64,000 bases of DNA from Tubulanus polymorphus (taxonomy: Eukaryota > Nemertea > Palaeonemertea > Tubulaniformes > Tubulanidae): assembly GCF_964204645.1 (NCBI RefSeq), contig NC_134034.1:7497414-7561413 (forward strand). The letters are read 5' to 3'. The translations under genes were made by a program, and so were the position numbers. Position 1 is the first letter of the stretch. Each line of letters starts with the position of its first letter. The notes beneath the pieces were generated by a model. It worked only from the letters and a program-made list of their open reading frames with translations, did not search any database and was not told where the DNA came from. Positions 22,563 through 31,985 of this stretch are shown here, in pieces.

Positions 22563-23174
22563 TTATTTTATAAATTTATATTCATAGGGAAATTGTAGTC
22601 TGAGTAATAATTTTGAACCTTTTTTATTCTTTAATTTATTCATATATTCATCATGTAATTCAGTAGGTATAATTTGATTTTCTTCCAATGATTGTTGCAT
22701 AGATTTTTTATCTTTCTTATAAAATAAAACTAGAAATCTTATATTCTCCCTAAAGTCTTTAACAATTGAATTATATTTTTGATTTAAAACCCATGTTGAT
22801 ATCCCAAAATGTCTCCCAGAGAAAGCTAGATAACATAACTCACTTTCTCTAACTTTTGAATCATGTAAATTAGCGCAATCATCTACAATGAATAATGTAT
22901 TTGATCCTTAATAAGTATCAATTGCTATTTTAATGCAATTATCTAAATTTTCTTTTACTGTTTTAGGATCTAATATAATAAACTTTTTTATCTTAACTAT
23001 ATCTCTATTATATGTTTTATTCATTTCATAAGTAGGACAGAATAATATTATATTATCAAAATGATTCTTATAAATAGTTTCTAACAAGTCTAATATGAAA
23101 TGTGTTTTACCACAGTTGGTTACTCCAGTAACTAACATATTATGCGGTTCGAATATAAATAAATCTTTATTCAT
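22563..23174 (-). pseudogene. FtsK/HerA-type genome-packaging ATPase (Polinton-1)
   Basis: The frame starts MNKDLFIFEPHNMLVTGV and has the Walker A loop GVTNCGKTHF. Walker B (LFIIDDCA in Polinton-2) follows. A nonsense TAA at 22908-22910 interrupts the frame between them; Polinton-2 reads AAA there and is intact at 203 residues (43218-43829). The short A32/FtsK-HerA-type ATPase is a Polinton hallmark thought to pump DNA into capsids (family knowledge). It lies 52 bases downstream of the integrase on the same strand. Confidence 0.87.
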
Positions 23175-23226
23175 TTATTCTTTTAATTTTACTAGATATA
23201 ATCCATTCATTAAATTTATCATCATA

Positions 23227-24279
23227 TCATTTATATTTCACCAAAGAATACTTTTTCCCTTTAAGAGTTTTTGTTTTCAATACTTTTTCTATTTTGTATT
23301 CTATTTCATCTGGATTTGGTACAAGTGATAATTCTTGTTCATAGAAATAACCTAATATTTCTTCATCTTTTAGATCTTCTAATTTATAAACAAATGGTTT
23401 AGTTAATATTATCTTTTTAATCTTGAATATTTCTTCTGTAAAATTTGGGGTATAACCTTTATAAAAGGTTTTTCTATATTTAGATATTCTTACGTGTTGT
23501 CCAATTTTGAATCTAGGTTCACCGAAATCATGTGTAACAAATGCTCCATATAAATTATTCCAAACTATTTCCGAATTATCTTCTTTTCTAGCGTGTATAG
23601 GTTTCATATTTATAGAACTATGTTTAGAATTATTGTAACCTTTCACTAAATCATCTAATACATCGATATATTTATATGTTTCATTAGCAGTAAAATATTT
23701 CCACATTCTAGTTTTCAATGTTTTATTAAATCTTTCTATAATAGATGCTTTTTTATCTGAGTGTGTTGAAAAATAATCTACATCGTTATCAGATAATAGT
23801 TTTTTGAAATGTTTGTTATAGAATTCCTTACCTTCATCAAATTGTATCTTATCTGGAATAGCTTCTTTAAATATAGATTTAAAAGCATTTGTCACTCCTA
23901 TTCCAGTTTTATTTTTGATTGGAATTGACCATGCGTATCTACTGAATATGTCTATAACATTCAGTATCCAGAAATATCCTTTGTTGTATTCTTCTATGTT
24001 CTTCATGTCAATTAAATCAGCTTGCCAATGTTGATCGATATATGAAACCATAACTTTTCATGTTAAATAAGTTTTATCCATTTTCTTGTGGATTTGATAT
24101 GTTGGTTGATTTTGTAACCATGATTTTAATTCGCTATATTTTATATCACCGTGTGGGTGCCGTACGGCACCATTTTCATTATTAGATTTAATTTTATTCC
24201 ATAATTCTGAAACGTTAGAATATGATACTTCACTTTCTGGGTTATAATATAAATCTCTTAAATATTGTTCTTTTTTCAT
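23227..24279 (-). CDS. Retroviral-type (rve) integrase with in-frame TGA (Polinton-1)
   Basis: Two frames abut with no shift: 73 codons (24058-24279), an in-frame TGA at 24058-24060, then 274 codons (23227-24051). The first is the helical N-terminal region usual in Polinton integrases (LRDLYYNPESEVSYSNVSEL, then LQNQPTYQIHKKMDKTY). The second holds the catalytic core WQADLIDM (Asp), QFDEGKEF (Asp) and SIIERFNKTL (Glu), followed by an SH3-like tail, RFKIGQHVRISKYRKTFYKG. The DDE triad is intact. The TGA occurs at the same place in Polinton-2, so it was either inherited or is read through. The enzyme would insert the element with 6-bp target duplications. Confidence 0.9.
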
Positions 24280-24285
24280 TCTATT

Positions 24286-24654
24286 TTAATCCATTAATAT
24301 TAATCTTGGTTTATTTTCAATGACTTTATCATTTGACTTATTTGGTATGATAGGTTTATTGTCATTGGAATCATTATTGTTATAATCAGATTTATACTTA
24401 TATTTATATATTACACCGGAGAATATAATAACTGTTACTAATCCAATTGTAATATATAATTTATAATTACTTCCAGCATTAGAAGAATCAGATGGATTAT
24501 TATTTGAATCAATATCAGATAAAGTCTGTGATTCATTTATATCAATTAATTTCTTTTTCTTAGCTTTTTTTAATTCTGAAGATCTTTTACCTAATTCTCT
24601 TGCCCATTTAATTTGTTTCTCGGATCTAGCCTTTTTCTTAACTCCATCACTCAT
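24286..24654 (-). CDS. Basic single-pass membrane protein
   Basis: An intact 122-residue frame. A lysine-rich N-terminal segment contains ARSEKQIKWARELGKRS, a motif common in Polinton proteins of this position (family knowledge). A serine/asparagine linker follows, then one membrane segment (YITIGLVTVIIFSGVIY) and a charged tail. The start overlaps the end of the upstream gene by 8 bases (24647-24654). A virion-membrane or DNA-condensing role is possible but unproven. The Polinton-2 copy at 41729-42094 is also intact. Confidence 0.65.
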   Translation of the reverse strand: MSDGVKKKARSEKQIKWARELGKRSSELKKAKKKKLIDINESQTLSDIDSNNNPSDSSNAGSNYKLYITIGLVTVIIFSGVIYKYKYKSDYNNNDSNDNKPIIPNKSNDKVIENKPRLILMD

Positions 24655-25249
24655 TTATTTTAGTTAATTTTTGTTCTGATTCATTTTCTGTTTCAGCGTT
24701 TGGTTGTAGTACATCTGTTTCGTTCTTACCTGATTTATATTCCATAGGCTTAATGTTCGAAAATGTTATGACGCCAGTAGAAATTAATGTCATAACCGAT
24801 CCTAATTGAAATGAAGCATAACCAACCCATTTTTGTAATTCAGTCATAACTAAATAGTCATTTTTCAAATCACTATATAATTTATTTTCATCATCAATTG
24901 GTATTAACTGGTTACATAACTTAGAATAATATTTGACAATACCATCTGAAATAGAATCATTTATTCTAGCTAATCTAGCTTCTTCATAAATCTTAAAATA
25001 TTTTATTACTTTATCTGGTTTCATAGAGTCTAGTTCTTGAAAAGTAATGATTCTATTTAAAAACTCATTAGTTTTTCCACCGGCAATCAATAGTTCTATA
25101 TGATGCTTACAATATAAATAGTATTCATAATCTATATTGTTATTAACTTGAATAGAATTAGAAACAACTGTATCTTTATTATCACTTATACCCAAATCAT
25201 CTAATGTTTTTTCAATATCAATACTATTCTTACTCGATTTCTTTGACAT
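24647..25249 (-). CDS. Conserved Polinton protein with one hydrophobic segment, unknown function
   Basis: An intact 200-residue frame, the first gene of the convergent block. It has a lysine/serine-rich N-terminus, a central helical region with YLYCKHHIELLIAGGKTNEF and DKVIKYFKIYEEARLARIND, and a hydrophobic stretch, YASFQLGSVMTLISTGVITF, near residue 150. It overlaps the next gene by 8 bases. In Polinton-2 the same gene (41128-41736) has a TGA at 41410-41412. No domain is recognised. Confidence 0.65.
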   Translation of the reverse strand: MSKKSSKNSIDIEKTLDDLGISDNKDTVVSNSIQVNNNIDYEYYLYCKHHIELLIAGGKTNEFLNRIITFQELDSMKPDKVIKYFKIYEEARLARINDSISDGIVKYYSKLCNQLIPIDDENKLYSDLKNDYLVMTELQKWVGYASFQLGSVMTLISTGVITFSNIKPMEYKSGKNETDVLQPNAETENESEQKLTKINE

Positions 25250-26426
25250 TTATATTAGAGAAATTTAATAAGAAAAATATAATAAGTATTCTTCAAATGA
25301 TACTAGATAGTTAAAGTTAAAGAACTCGATATTGACTACTGATACTAGCTATTTGAGTTTAAAGAATTTCTATTTGAATCTATTCAAAATATAAAGTATT
25401 CTCTTTTGAAAAGAAAGTATTAAAAATATAATAGAATTCACTAGATAGTTGAAGTTATTGTTTTTTTATTATATTTTATTTAAATTAGGATTTAGATTAT
25501 CTCACTACTATTGTTTATCTATTAGGAGCAGTAATTATAACTGTCCAGATAAGTCATTTCGGATTCTTGATAATAAATCCTAAAACTGAAAATAAATTCA
25601 AAGAAACGACTGGTGGAAATACTATTTCATAAACACACGTATATTTTATTCTACAATCATTATCGATTTCCACATTCCAAGCCGCTCCTGAGAGGAGCGG
25701 TAAGGTATGCGTGGAATGCAGGAATCAATAAAGTACAATACAACATCTGTCACTGTGTGTCATTAACAACAGCTTAATGACGCAATTGAAATTCCGGCAA
25801 ACGTAATGCATTGAAAGCCTATACAGTGAGGCTAAACTGCTACAATCTCATGAGTTGAAATATCCATAATTTCTGATTCCACATCCATCCATCTTCACTT
25901 TCTTGGTTCAAATAGCAATGGTCTTCTTGTTACGCGTAGCATTTTGTTATCTAAAAGATAAATATCTAGCGTAGAATAAAACTAACTTGAAGTTGTAGTT
26001 TTCAAATAAGATTAATACACTTACACATAACCATTTGTGGCGCATCTTACCAGGATAAGTTTTACATGTTTAACGTTTCACAACGCCTTAATAACAACAA
26101 AAACAGTACTTACATTTATAACTGTAAACTCCTAAAATTGTGTTTATAGAGAGAATATCCTATACGTTCCTATGCTTATGTGCTGCGCGTTTATAACTGC
26201 CAGTTATTCACTAGCTAAACACCGTCTGGTGCAACAGATGTTCCTTCTTTTGTAATATAATTGATTAATCCTTTTCAACTGAAATAGCACGTTCGATCAA
26301 TATTCAAATGAGGTGCACCCTATTCAACTGAATATGAAATGCGGCACAGATGTTTTTGTAAACAACCTAATATAATTACATACAGGCGGTTTGACATAGA
26401 TCGAGAGTAACCGGTTTTCTAAGCGT
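25250..26426. other. Polinton-1 accessory zone, no gene seen
   Basis: No coding frame is supported. A 74-bp block at 25499-25572 recurs in the same orientation at 27578-27651, flanking the HNH gene, and once in Polinton-2 (about 40806-40879, inverted with the element). A perfect 19-bp palindrome, CCGCTCCTGAGAGGAGCGG, lies at about 25682-25700. The sequence from about 25640 to 26400 has no counterpart in Polinton-2. Confidence 0.55.
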
Positions 26427-27068
26427 TTAACATTCAACGTATTTTTCTTTATGTGTTGAGTTCCATAATTCAACAAATGTCTTTGCTTTATCCAGTTGAT
26501 CTAAATATAACTGTATATTTAGTTTATTAGATTTAATAATGTTTTCCTTCTTTTCTAAAGGTCTTAAATTTCTCCAGTTCCAGATTAGCTTCTTATTATA
26601 ATCATCACTCATGTCAAATTTAGAAATAGGCAACACGTGATCAATATGAAAGTATTCACCATAATTATCTATATTCATTTTATCATCGAATTGAAATATA
26701 ATCCATGATTTAAGAAATTTATCTGTACAACCCAACAAATTAGATTTAGTGTTTCTGAATCTGTTTCTTTGTTGAATAATTGTGTTAATCTAGATCTTAA
26801 GCATTGTTTCAATCTAAAATTAAGATCTGTTTGATATCTTTCTCTCATATATTCTGCCATATAATAATTATAATGTTCTATATTATCTTCTCGGTATTGT
26901 TTGGTATATAGTTTTACAGCAATATTGAAAACCATCTTTGCTAATCTTACGCTTACTAAATTCTGTTAATGATTTATCTAATTCACATTTAGAACACTTC
27001 TTGTAATATATATTTATAACACCAGCGTTATTTGTAATATTGATAGTTTGTGGTTGTTCTGATTCCAT
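26427..27068 (-). pseudogene. HNH endonuclease with N-terminal zinc-binding motif (Polinton-1)
   Basis: The N-terminus MESEQPQTINITNN leads to a Cys-rich region (KKCSKCELDKSLTEFSKRKI, then YCCK) typical of phage-like HNH proteins. The nuclease core YFHIDHVLPISKF and NWRNLRPLEKKENIIKSNKL holds the His and Asn residues of the HNH fold. The protein ends in a helix (LYLDQLDKAKTFVELWN). Frame changes near 26700 and 26920 break it. The Polinton-2 copy (38816-39473) is frame-shifted once. It is an accessory gene outside the two core blocks; it could act in DNA processing or competition, but nothing here proves it. Confidence 0.78.
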
Positions 27069-27632
27069 TTATTATACATATTTTTTACTAAATTGGTTAA
27101 TATTTTAGAATCCTCTTCCATTTCTTCGACCAACGTCATCCTTTTTCATTCCTCGCTGCTTTTGATTAGTCGTTTCGATTCCTTTATATCTAAATCATAC
27201 CACTGGGCTAAACCGCGCATTCAGGCGCGCTTTTGCTTAATGCGCATGCGTTAATCATAATTATATATTCATTCTATAAATTCTGTAAAAAAGAAACAAC
27301 ACATGCGTTACATGCGTCACATGCGGCCATTGATGTCCGGTTTTGCTTAATGCACATGTGTTAATCATAATTATATATTCATCCTGTAAATAGAAACAGC
27401 TGAACACAGAAAATTCAAACGCATTCATGTCTGCATAGTAACAGCTGTAACAGCTGAGAATTTATAGATTTATTCCATAGCTCTTTACATGGAATGTATA
27501 TAGGCTCAAATAGAATCATGTTCTAGTATATACAGCTATGCATTTTTTAAATATATTTTATTTGAATTCTATTTGATATCTCACTACTTTTGTTTATCTA
27601 TTAAGAGCAGTAATTATAACTGTCCAGATAAG
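27069..27632. other. Accessory zone with duplicated hairpin-bearing segment
   Basis: A roughly 100-bp segment containing GCTTAATGCGCATGCGTTAA is present twice (about 27230-27290 and 27345-27390). Polinton-2 has one copy near 38620-38690, including a hairpin of AAACCGCGCA with TGCGCGGTTT. No coding frame is supported. The segment lies upstream of the HNH gene and could be its promoter or an origin-like element. Confidence 0.5.
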
Positions 27633-27860
27633 TCATTTCGGATCCTTGATATCAAATTCCTCAACGTATTGTTCATTATTTGGATCATTGTTCCATTGAT
27701 CAATAAATTTCTTTGCCTTTGTTAACTGTTCTGAATATAACTGTGAATATTCTAATTTCAATTTATTCTCTAAATGTGTTTTAGTTTTATTGTGTCTTGA
27801 TTTTTGGGATTTATCTATATTGATATTACATGTTGAACAGTAGTACTAATTTGCTTCCAT
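27633..27860 (-). pseudogene. Short zinc-finger frame in the right TIR: polB N-terminus joined to an HNH-like tail
   Basis: From ATG at 27860 the minus strand repeats the polB start (zinc finger CSTCNINIDKSQKSRHN), because polB begins inside the terminal repeat. Near codon 38 it leaves polB homology and continues as QLYSEQLTKAKKFIDQWNN, which resembles the last helix of the HNH protein at 26427-27068. The frame ends at 27633. One in-frame TAG at codon 5 interrupts it. Polinton-2 has the same join (36114-36128 plus 38362-38581), with a frameshift and an insertion. The join therefore predates both copies. Confidence 0.65.
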
Positions 27861-28208
27861 TTTAATACTAAATTTTTTATTAAAATTGATTTTAGAAGTT
27901 ATTCATTTATATTTTATTCATATATATGAATATTTTAAGAGTAATAGGGAATATCTTGTTTCATATCAAAGGTCGAAAGGGCTAGTGAGTAAAAAATGAA
28001 AAATATGAAAATAATAATAATTTCTATTTGAATTAGGAGTGAAACTCATATAAAATGAAAAATAAATTCGAGTGTGCGAGAATTATTTTTCATTTTATAT
28101 GAGTTTCGCTACTAATTCAAATAGAAATTGTTATTATTTTCATATTTTTCATTTTTTATGAGCTCGACCTTTCGACCTTTGGTATGAAACAAGATATTCC
28201 CTATTACT
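27746..28208 (-). repeat. Polinton-1 right terminal inverted repeat (463 bp)
   Basis: It pairs with 8527-8892. The outer 269 bp (27940-28208) form an imperfect palindrome bounded by AGTAATAGGG and CCCTATTACT. The inner part covers the polB start homology. CTGGTG (28209-28214) follows directly. Confidence 0.85.
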
Positions 28209-29264
28209 CTGGTGAGTCCACTAGACCAGCCGTTGAGAGTCGAGACTGGCCAGTTTTCGCTAACCGTCAGGGCAGTATGCGGCACTGTCTTTTTGAAGCC
28301 ATAGTCTGGGGTCCTTCCCTGAAAATTTGTTCAATTTATTCTGAGGGCTTTTTGGCTATCTTTCTTTTCTGACATCTTTCATGAAAAGGGCTAATGGCTG
28401 AATCTGAATAACTTTCATAATCGGAGAATCCAATTTAAGATCATTCTTATCAATTATCATGGCCAGTTTTAAAACTGTTTATTGACAAAACTACAGGAAC
28501 CACATAAATAATAAATCTTCAGCAAAACACAACAGCTCTTACATTTGTAAAGATGAGAGATCCATGGAAATATCAAGTAACATTTTTTTAGACAGGGAAT
28601 TAGCGGAACACCGGAACGTTGCTTGTATGGTGCGTTTGCACCCGTCGCAAAAAACGTCGTGATAAACGAAATCAGCTGGACTAGGGCCAGGAGCTGAGAG
28701 TGATACAATGGAACTCCATTCTGATATTTAATGAATAATTCATTCACTAAATTTATGTTATCTTTAGTATTTTTAATTCATGTCCATGTTTCAATTCATT
28801 CGTTGAAATCATAGTACACTAAACAGATTCCGCGTGTGTCGGACTTTTTTTTAAACTCTTTGGTAATCGGCATTCGTAATATACATACATCTATCATTCT
28901 TCATCGAAAACCCTAGATCGAACGCGAAGTTTAAACCCTTGACTAGCGCGATTCTTAGCACCACCAATTTGAAGGGGCCATGGCTAACTCTTTTTGAGGG
29001 ATTTTTGTACACTCAAAAATGGATTTTGGAATTTGAGGCGTTTTTGGTGGATTTAGGGGCTGTAGCCCCGTATTTGGAGCCAACTCGAATCACCGGACCA
29101 TCGGTGTCTCACACTAAGAGTGGCCCACTGACCGTAGCGAGAGGCCGGTCCCCGGTAGCGGTTGATCGAATATTTTTCGTTTCAAATGAAACGTTTTTCG
29201 CATATCGATATTCATAGTTAATGTATACGCCACTGCCTGCGCTCGTGTCGTAGTATACGCCGAT
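28209..29264. other. Right interior of the TIR element, no gene seen
   Basis: It begins with CTGGTG, the right target duplication of Polinton-1. Short open frames (28469-28747, 28939-29217) resemble nothing I know. A GC-richer block at 28900-29170 has the look of old repeat DNA. Confidence 0.45.
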
Positions 29265-29411
29265 GTTGAAAAATATACACTGCGGTGGCGCTAGCGGGTG
29301 GACACCCGTACTATAAAACAAGTCGTATCTCGTATGTCATATGTCGTATCTCGTATGTTGCATCTCATATCTCGTATGTTATATCTCATATCTCGTCTGA
29401 GGTCTTCCATA
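29265..29411 (-). repeat. Right terminal inverted repeat of the TIR element
   Basis: Reverse-complement match to 7770-7912, including the CGCTAGCGCCACCGCAGTGTAT block and the CATACGAGATATGAGAT subrepeats. It ends CGTCTGAGGTCTTCCATA, then GAATAT. Confidence 0.85.
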
Positions 29412-29417
29412 GAATAT

Positions 29418-29860
29418 CGGTTCTATGAACACCTGTTTCGAAGCTATCCCAAAAACTGCTCCACTCCAAAAACGTTACCAGAAAATTTCGGAAGTTGTAA
29501 AACTGGTAGTTTAATTGGCAAAGTTCTGGGATTTGTTGAACTGAACGAGGGCTGTAAACTTTCACCTTTACCATTTGTATACTGCAAAACTTTGCATTTA
29601 GTTTCAGCGACGGAACGTGCATAGTCGTCGTGTGTCATGAATTCTTTCTCAATTTCATCGTCTCCGGCGAGGAGTGATACAATTTCGTAGTGGCACGATG
29701 TTAATTCTGATAATTTTTCGTCGACATATTTTGAATGATCAATGAGTGCCTGGTAATCGGTCGTGCAGGCAGATATCAAAGCGTTAATGTCATTCACGTA
29801 CCTTGTTATGACCGAACGTAACCCACGACGAGTTCCAGTAAATCTCATCAAATCCTCCAT
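29418..29860 (-). pseudogene. BEL/Pao gag (DUF1759), N-terminal half
   Basis: The frame begins MEDLMRFTGTRRGLRSVITR and includes LPIKLPVLQLPKFSGN, followed after a frame change near 29460 by EWSSFWDSFETGVH. This is the DUF1759 gag start. The rest of the domain resumes at 7753 on the far side of the inserted element. It begins 35 bases inside the 5' LTR, which is close even for BEL. Confidence 0.82.
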
Positions 29861-29873
29861 GATTCTTTTCTTA

Positions 29874-29888
29874 GGCTCCGAGGGACCA
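29874..29888 (-). other. Candidate BEL primer-binding site
   Basis: On the minus strand, TGGTCCCTCGGAGCC lies 6 bases inside the 5' LTR end. It starts with TGG, as expected for pairing to the CCA end of a tRNA. The tRNA was not identified. Confidence 0.4.
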
Positions 29889-29894
29889 ATTTTA

Positions 29895-29953
29895 TGTCAG
29901 GAAGACATAAATAATAATACAATATAATTCGTGGCGGGAAAATATTCCCGACA
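29895..29953 (-). repeat. BEL 5' LTR, internally deleted (59 bp)
   Basis: It keeps both LTR ends (TGTCAGGAAGACATAAAT and GGCGGGAAAATATTCCCGACA on the plus strand) but lacks about 166 internal bases present in the LTR at 4488-4712. It is followed by CTAAC (29954-29958). Confidence 0.8.
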
Positions 29954-30273
29954 CTAACATATCGGGATCCCTGTGGTTTCTATCACTCAGCCTTACGAGT
30001 AATTGAGGTCTACGACTACTGCATTCAAGAGTGAATAATATACCATCAACTGGACATTCATTAAAGGATATAAAATTCAAATTTTTATAATTTTACAAAA
30101 TCCTTTCTTGAATTTTTGAAGTTTTGAAGTTCTTAATATACTAAAGTCAAGTAGAAGTATGGTAAAATAGAAGGTACCGGTACCATGTACGGCGGTAGTA
30201 ACACAGACTACTCTGTACTGCGCATAACTATCAAAATCAATCAGGCTGAGGGTCTATGACATTTCAGACGTAG
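29954..30273. other. Unassigned flank between BEL and Polinton remnant 3
   Basis: No gene recognised. It is the original genomic continuation of 4487 before the BEL insertion. GGTACCGGTACC lies near 30174. Confidence 0.45.
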
Positions 30274-30674
30274 TCTAACACCTATTTTATTTATTGAATT
30301 ATCTGACTTCATTTTTATTTTATTAGAACTATTACTTTTTAAAAATTTAATATCAAATCCAGCATCACTACCTAATTGGACTCGAGCTCTTCTATTAATT
30401 TCTTGCGCTAATGTTTCTAAATTATATAATCCTATAATCCTGGTGTTAGAATAAGACTAACCCATTTTTGTACTTTTAATATAAACTGCAGAGACTCCAT
30501 GTTCAATAGTTTTATTCGATATATTGTAAAATGAGTTACATAAACTTATATATACTAATTTTAAATCTACACAATTTTCAAATTCTCTATCTAATTGTAC
30601 TAGTAAATTATGTGATTTATAATTTGTAACTTTTCTGGAATCAACAAATATTCTATATTTTTTAATTCAACCAT
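30274..30674 (-). pseudogene. Polinton minor-capsid candidate, N-terminal remnant (remnant 3)
   Basis: The minus strand from ATG at 30674 follows the first 130 codons of the protein at 13225-13980: a VDSRKVTNYKSHNLLVQLD-like start, a Cys-Val-Asp-Leu-Lys block, RRARVQLGSDAGF, and so on. Stops and frameshifts are present. It is too divergent to be a copy of Polinton-1 or -2 and belongs to a third, older element. Confidence 0.7.
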
Positions 30675-30734
30675 TATCTTTAACACAAAAAATTACCTCG
30701 AACAACTAAAAAATAATTTTAATAAACTTTTCCC

Positions 30735-31985
30735 TTAATAAATAGAAGAGAAGATACCATGCGAAATTTGTGGTAAATTGCAAGCTAAAAGTCACATAGC
30801 TAGACATATGAATAAACATGGTGAAAATTATAAACCCAACAAAATAAACTGCCCAAATTGTAATACAACATTCTCTAGAAATTATTTCAAAAAACATTCA
30901 GAGAAGTGTAAAAACAACGACTTAATAGTTAATGTTGATAGTAACGAAAGTAATAATAACTCTGTTGAAGTTGAACCTGAAATTATTTGGAAAAAAACCT
31001 TTCTTTTTCTATTATCAGAATAATATAAAAGATCATTTCTGTGAGCATTGTCGAATAAAATATTGAAACATAAATTTGAAAAAGAATTTGATGAAAGAAA
31101 AAAATAATCTATTAGAAAAAATAAAATAAGAGAAAACGTTACCAGATAATAAAGAAACACTTGAAAAGTTCGAAAAACAATATAATGAATTAGCAAGAAA
31201 AACATATTATTGTAAATATTGTACCTTGATTATTACAACAAGTAATTCAAATCTACATAATAAAACATAAAGAAAACGTAGGAAAATACCAAGAACTTAA
31301 CGAACATCTATCACCAAGATTTGATAGAAAAAATGCCCACAATGTATTTATGAGTACTTAAGACAAGAAGATTCTGTGGTATTTTGTAATGAATGTGGAT
31401 GGCAAATGAATTTATGGGGTGACGAAAAAATTAAAGATTTTCTCATACAGCCAAAATTAAAATATCTAGATGAAATTTTTAAAATATTTTCTATAGAAGA
31501 TCATACACCAGAATATAAGCAATGGCTTGAAAAAATGAAAATGATAGAAAATAAAAATGGTAAAATAACTATGAAATATATAATAAAAAGAATTATTCCG
31601 TCAACATGTAACACAAAAGAAAAGAAAATGTATTTATATTTATTATTTAACGATTATCATAAAAAACCTAAATTAACAGAAGAAGATATGGAAAATATAA
31701 AAGAAATATATCAAAATATCATGCGGTTAATAAAATAACAGATTCAATTAATTATGAATTCTTTTTGAATAAGATTGTAAATTTTTTAAACATCGATATA
31801 ATAATTCCATTTGATGAATTAACTAACAAAAAGAAACAAAAAGAGAGCGAGATGAAATGTGGTACAATATAGACCTTTATTTAAATGAGAAAAATGAAAT
31901 GGAAGAACCTTAACAATTCAATGAAAATGAAGAAGCCAATAGTGATTTCGAATATGATGATATTGATTTTATGTTTTAATAACCA
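30735..31985 (+). pseudogene. Degenerate zinc-finger gene inserted in Polinton remnant 3
   Basis: Fragments of one plus-strand gene: IPCEICGKLQAKSHIARHMN and CPNCNTTFSRNYFKKHSEKC at 30750-30915, YYCKYCTLIITTSNSNLHN near 31205, CPQCIYEYLRQEDSVVFCNE near 31335-31400, and a 120-codon open stretch (31376-31738). Several Cys/His pairs suggest at least four zinc-binding units. Stops and frameshifts are frequent. It lies between minor-capsid and polB fragments but on the opposite strand; in Polinton-1 and -2 only a small gene lies there. The function is unknown. Confidence 0.6.

Larger units (their letters stand above)
8527..28208 (+). mobile_element. Polinton-1 (Maverick), full length, 19.7 kb
   Basis: The ends are AGTAATAGGGAATATC and its reverse complement. 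CTGGTG occurs on both sides (8521-8526 and 28209-28214), the 6-bp duplication typical of Polintons. It encodes the Polinton core: protein-primed DNA polymerase B, rve integrase, packaging ATPase, double-jelly-roll capsid and minor-capsid candidate. An HNH endonuclease and several small membrane proteins accompany them. Two gene blocks converge near 22200. Many genes carry stops or frameshifts, so the copy is not autonomous. Polinton-2 (35766-55587) is the same family in the opposite orientation. Confidence 0.95.
7770..29411. mobile_element. Terminal-inverted-repeat element of unknown superfamily, host of Polinton-1
   Basis: The ends are inverted copies starting TATGGAAGACCTCAGACGA. Perfect GAATAT copies flank them at 7764-7769 and 29412-29417, giving a 6-bp target duplication. 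Without Polinton-1 the element is only about 1.95 kb and has no recognisable transposase, so it is non-autonomous. It sits inside BEL gag. A 6-bp duplication fits Polinton- or Dada-type integration, but the end sequence differs from the Polintons here (no AGTAATAGGG), so the superfamily is open. Confidence 0.8.
4488..29953 (-). mobile_element. BEL/Pao LTR retrotransposon interrupted by nested elements
   Basis: Both outer ends carry the same LTR boundaries (TGTCAGGAAG and TATTCCCGACA on the plus strand). Both are flanked by CTAAC (4483-4487 and 29954-29958), giving a 5-bp target duplication. On the minus strand the order is 5' LTR, gag, protease, integrase, 3' LTR. Gag is split by the element at 7770-29411. 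The reverse transcriptase and RNase H region between protease and integrase is missing. The retroelement's own sequence is about 3.8 kb; the rest is inserted DNA. Non-autonomous and decayed. Confidence 0.88.
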
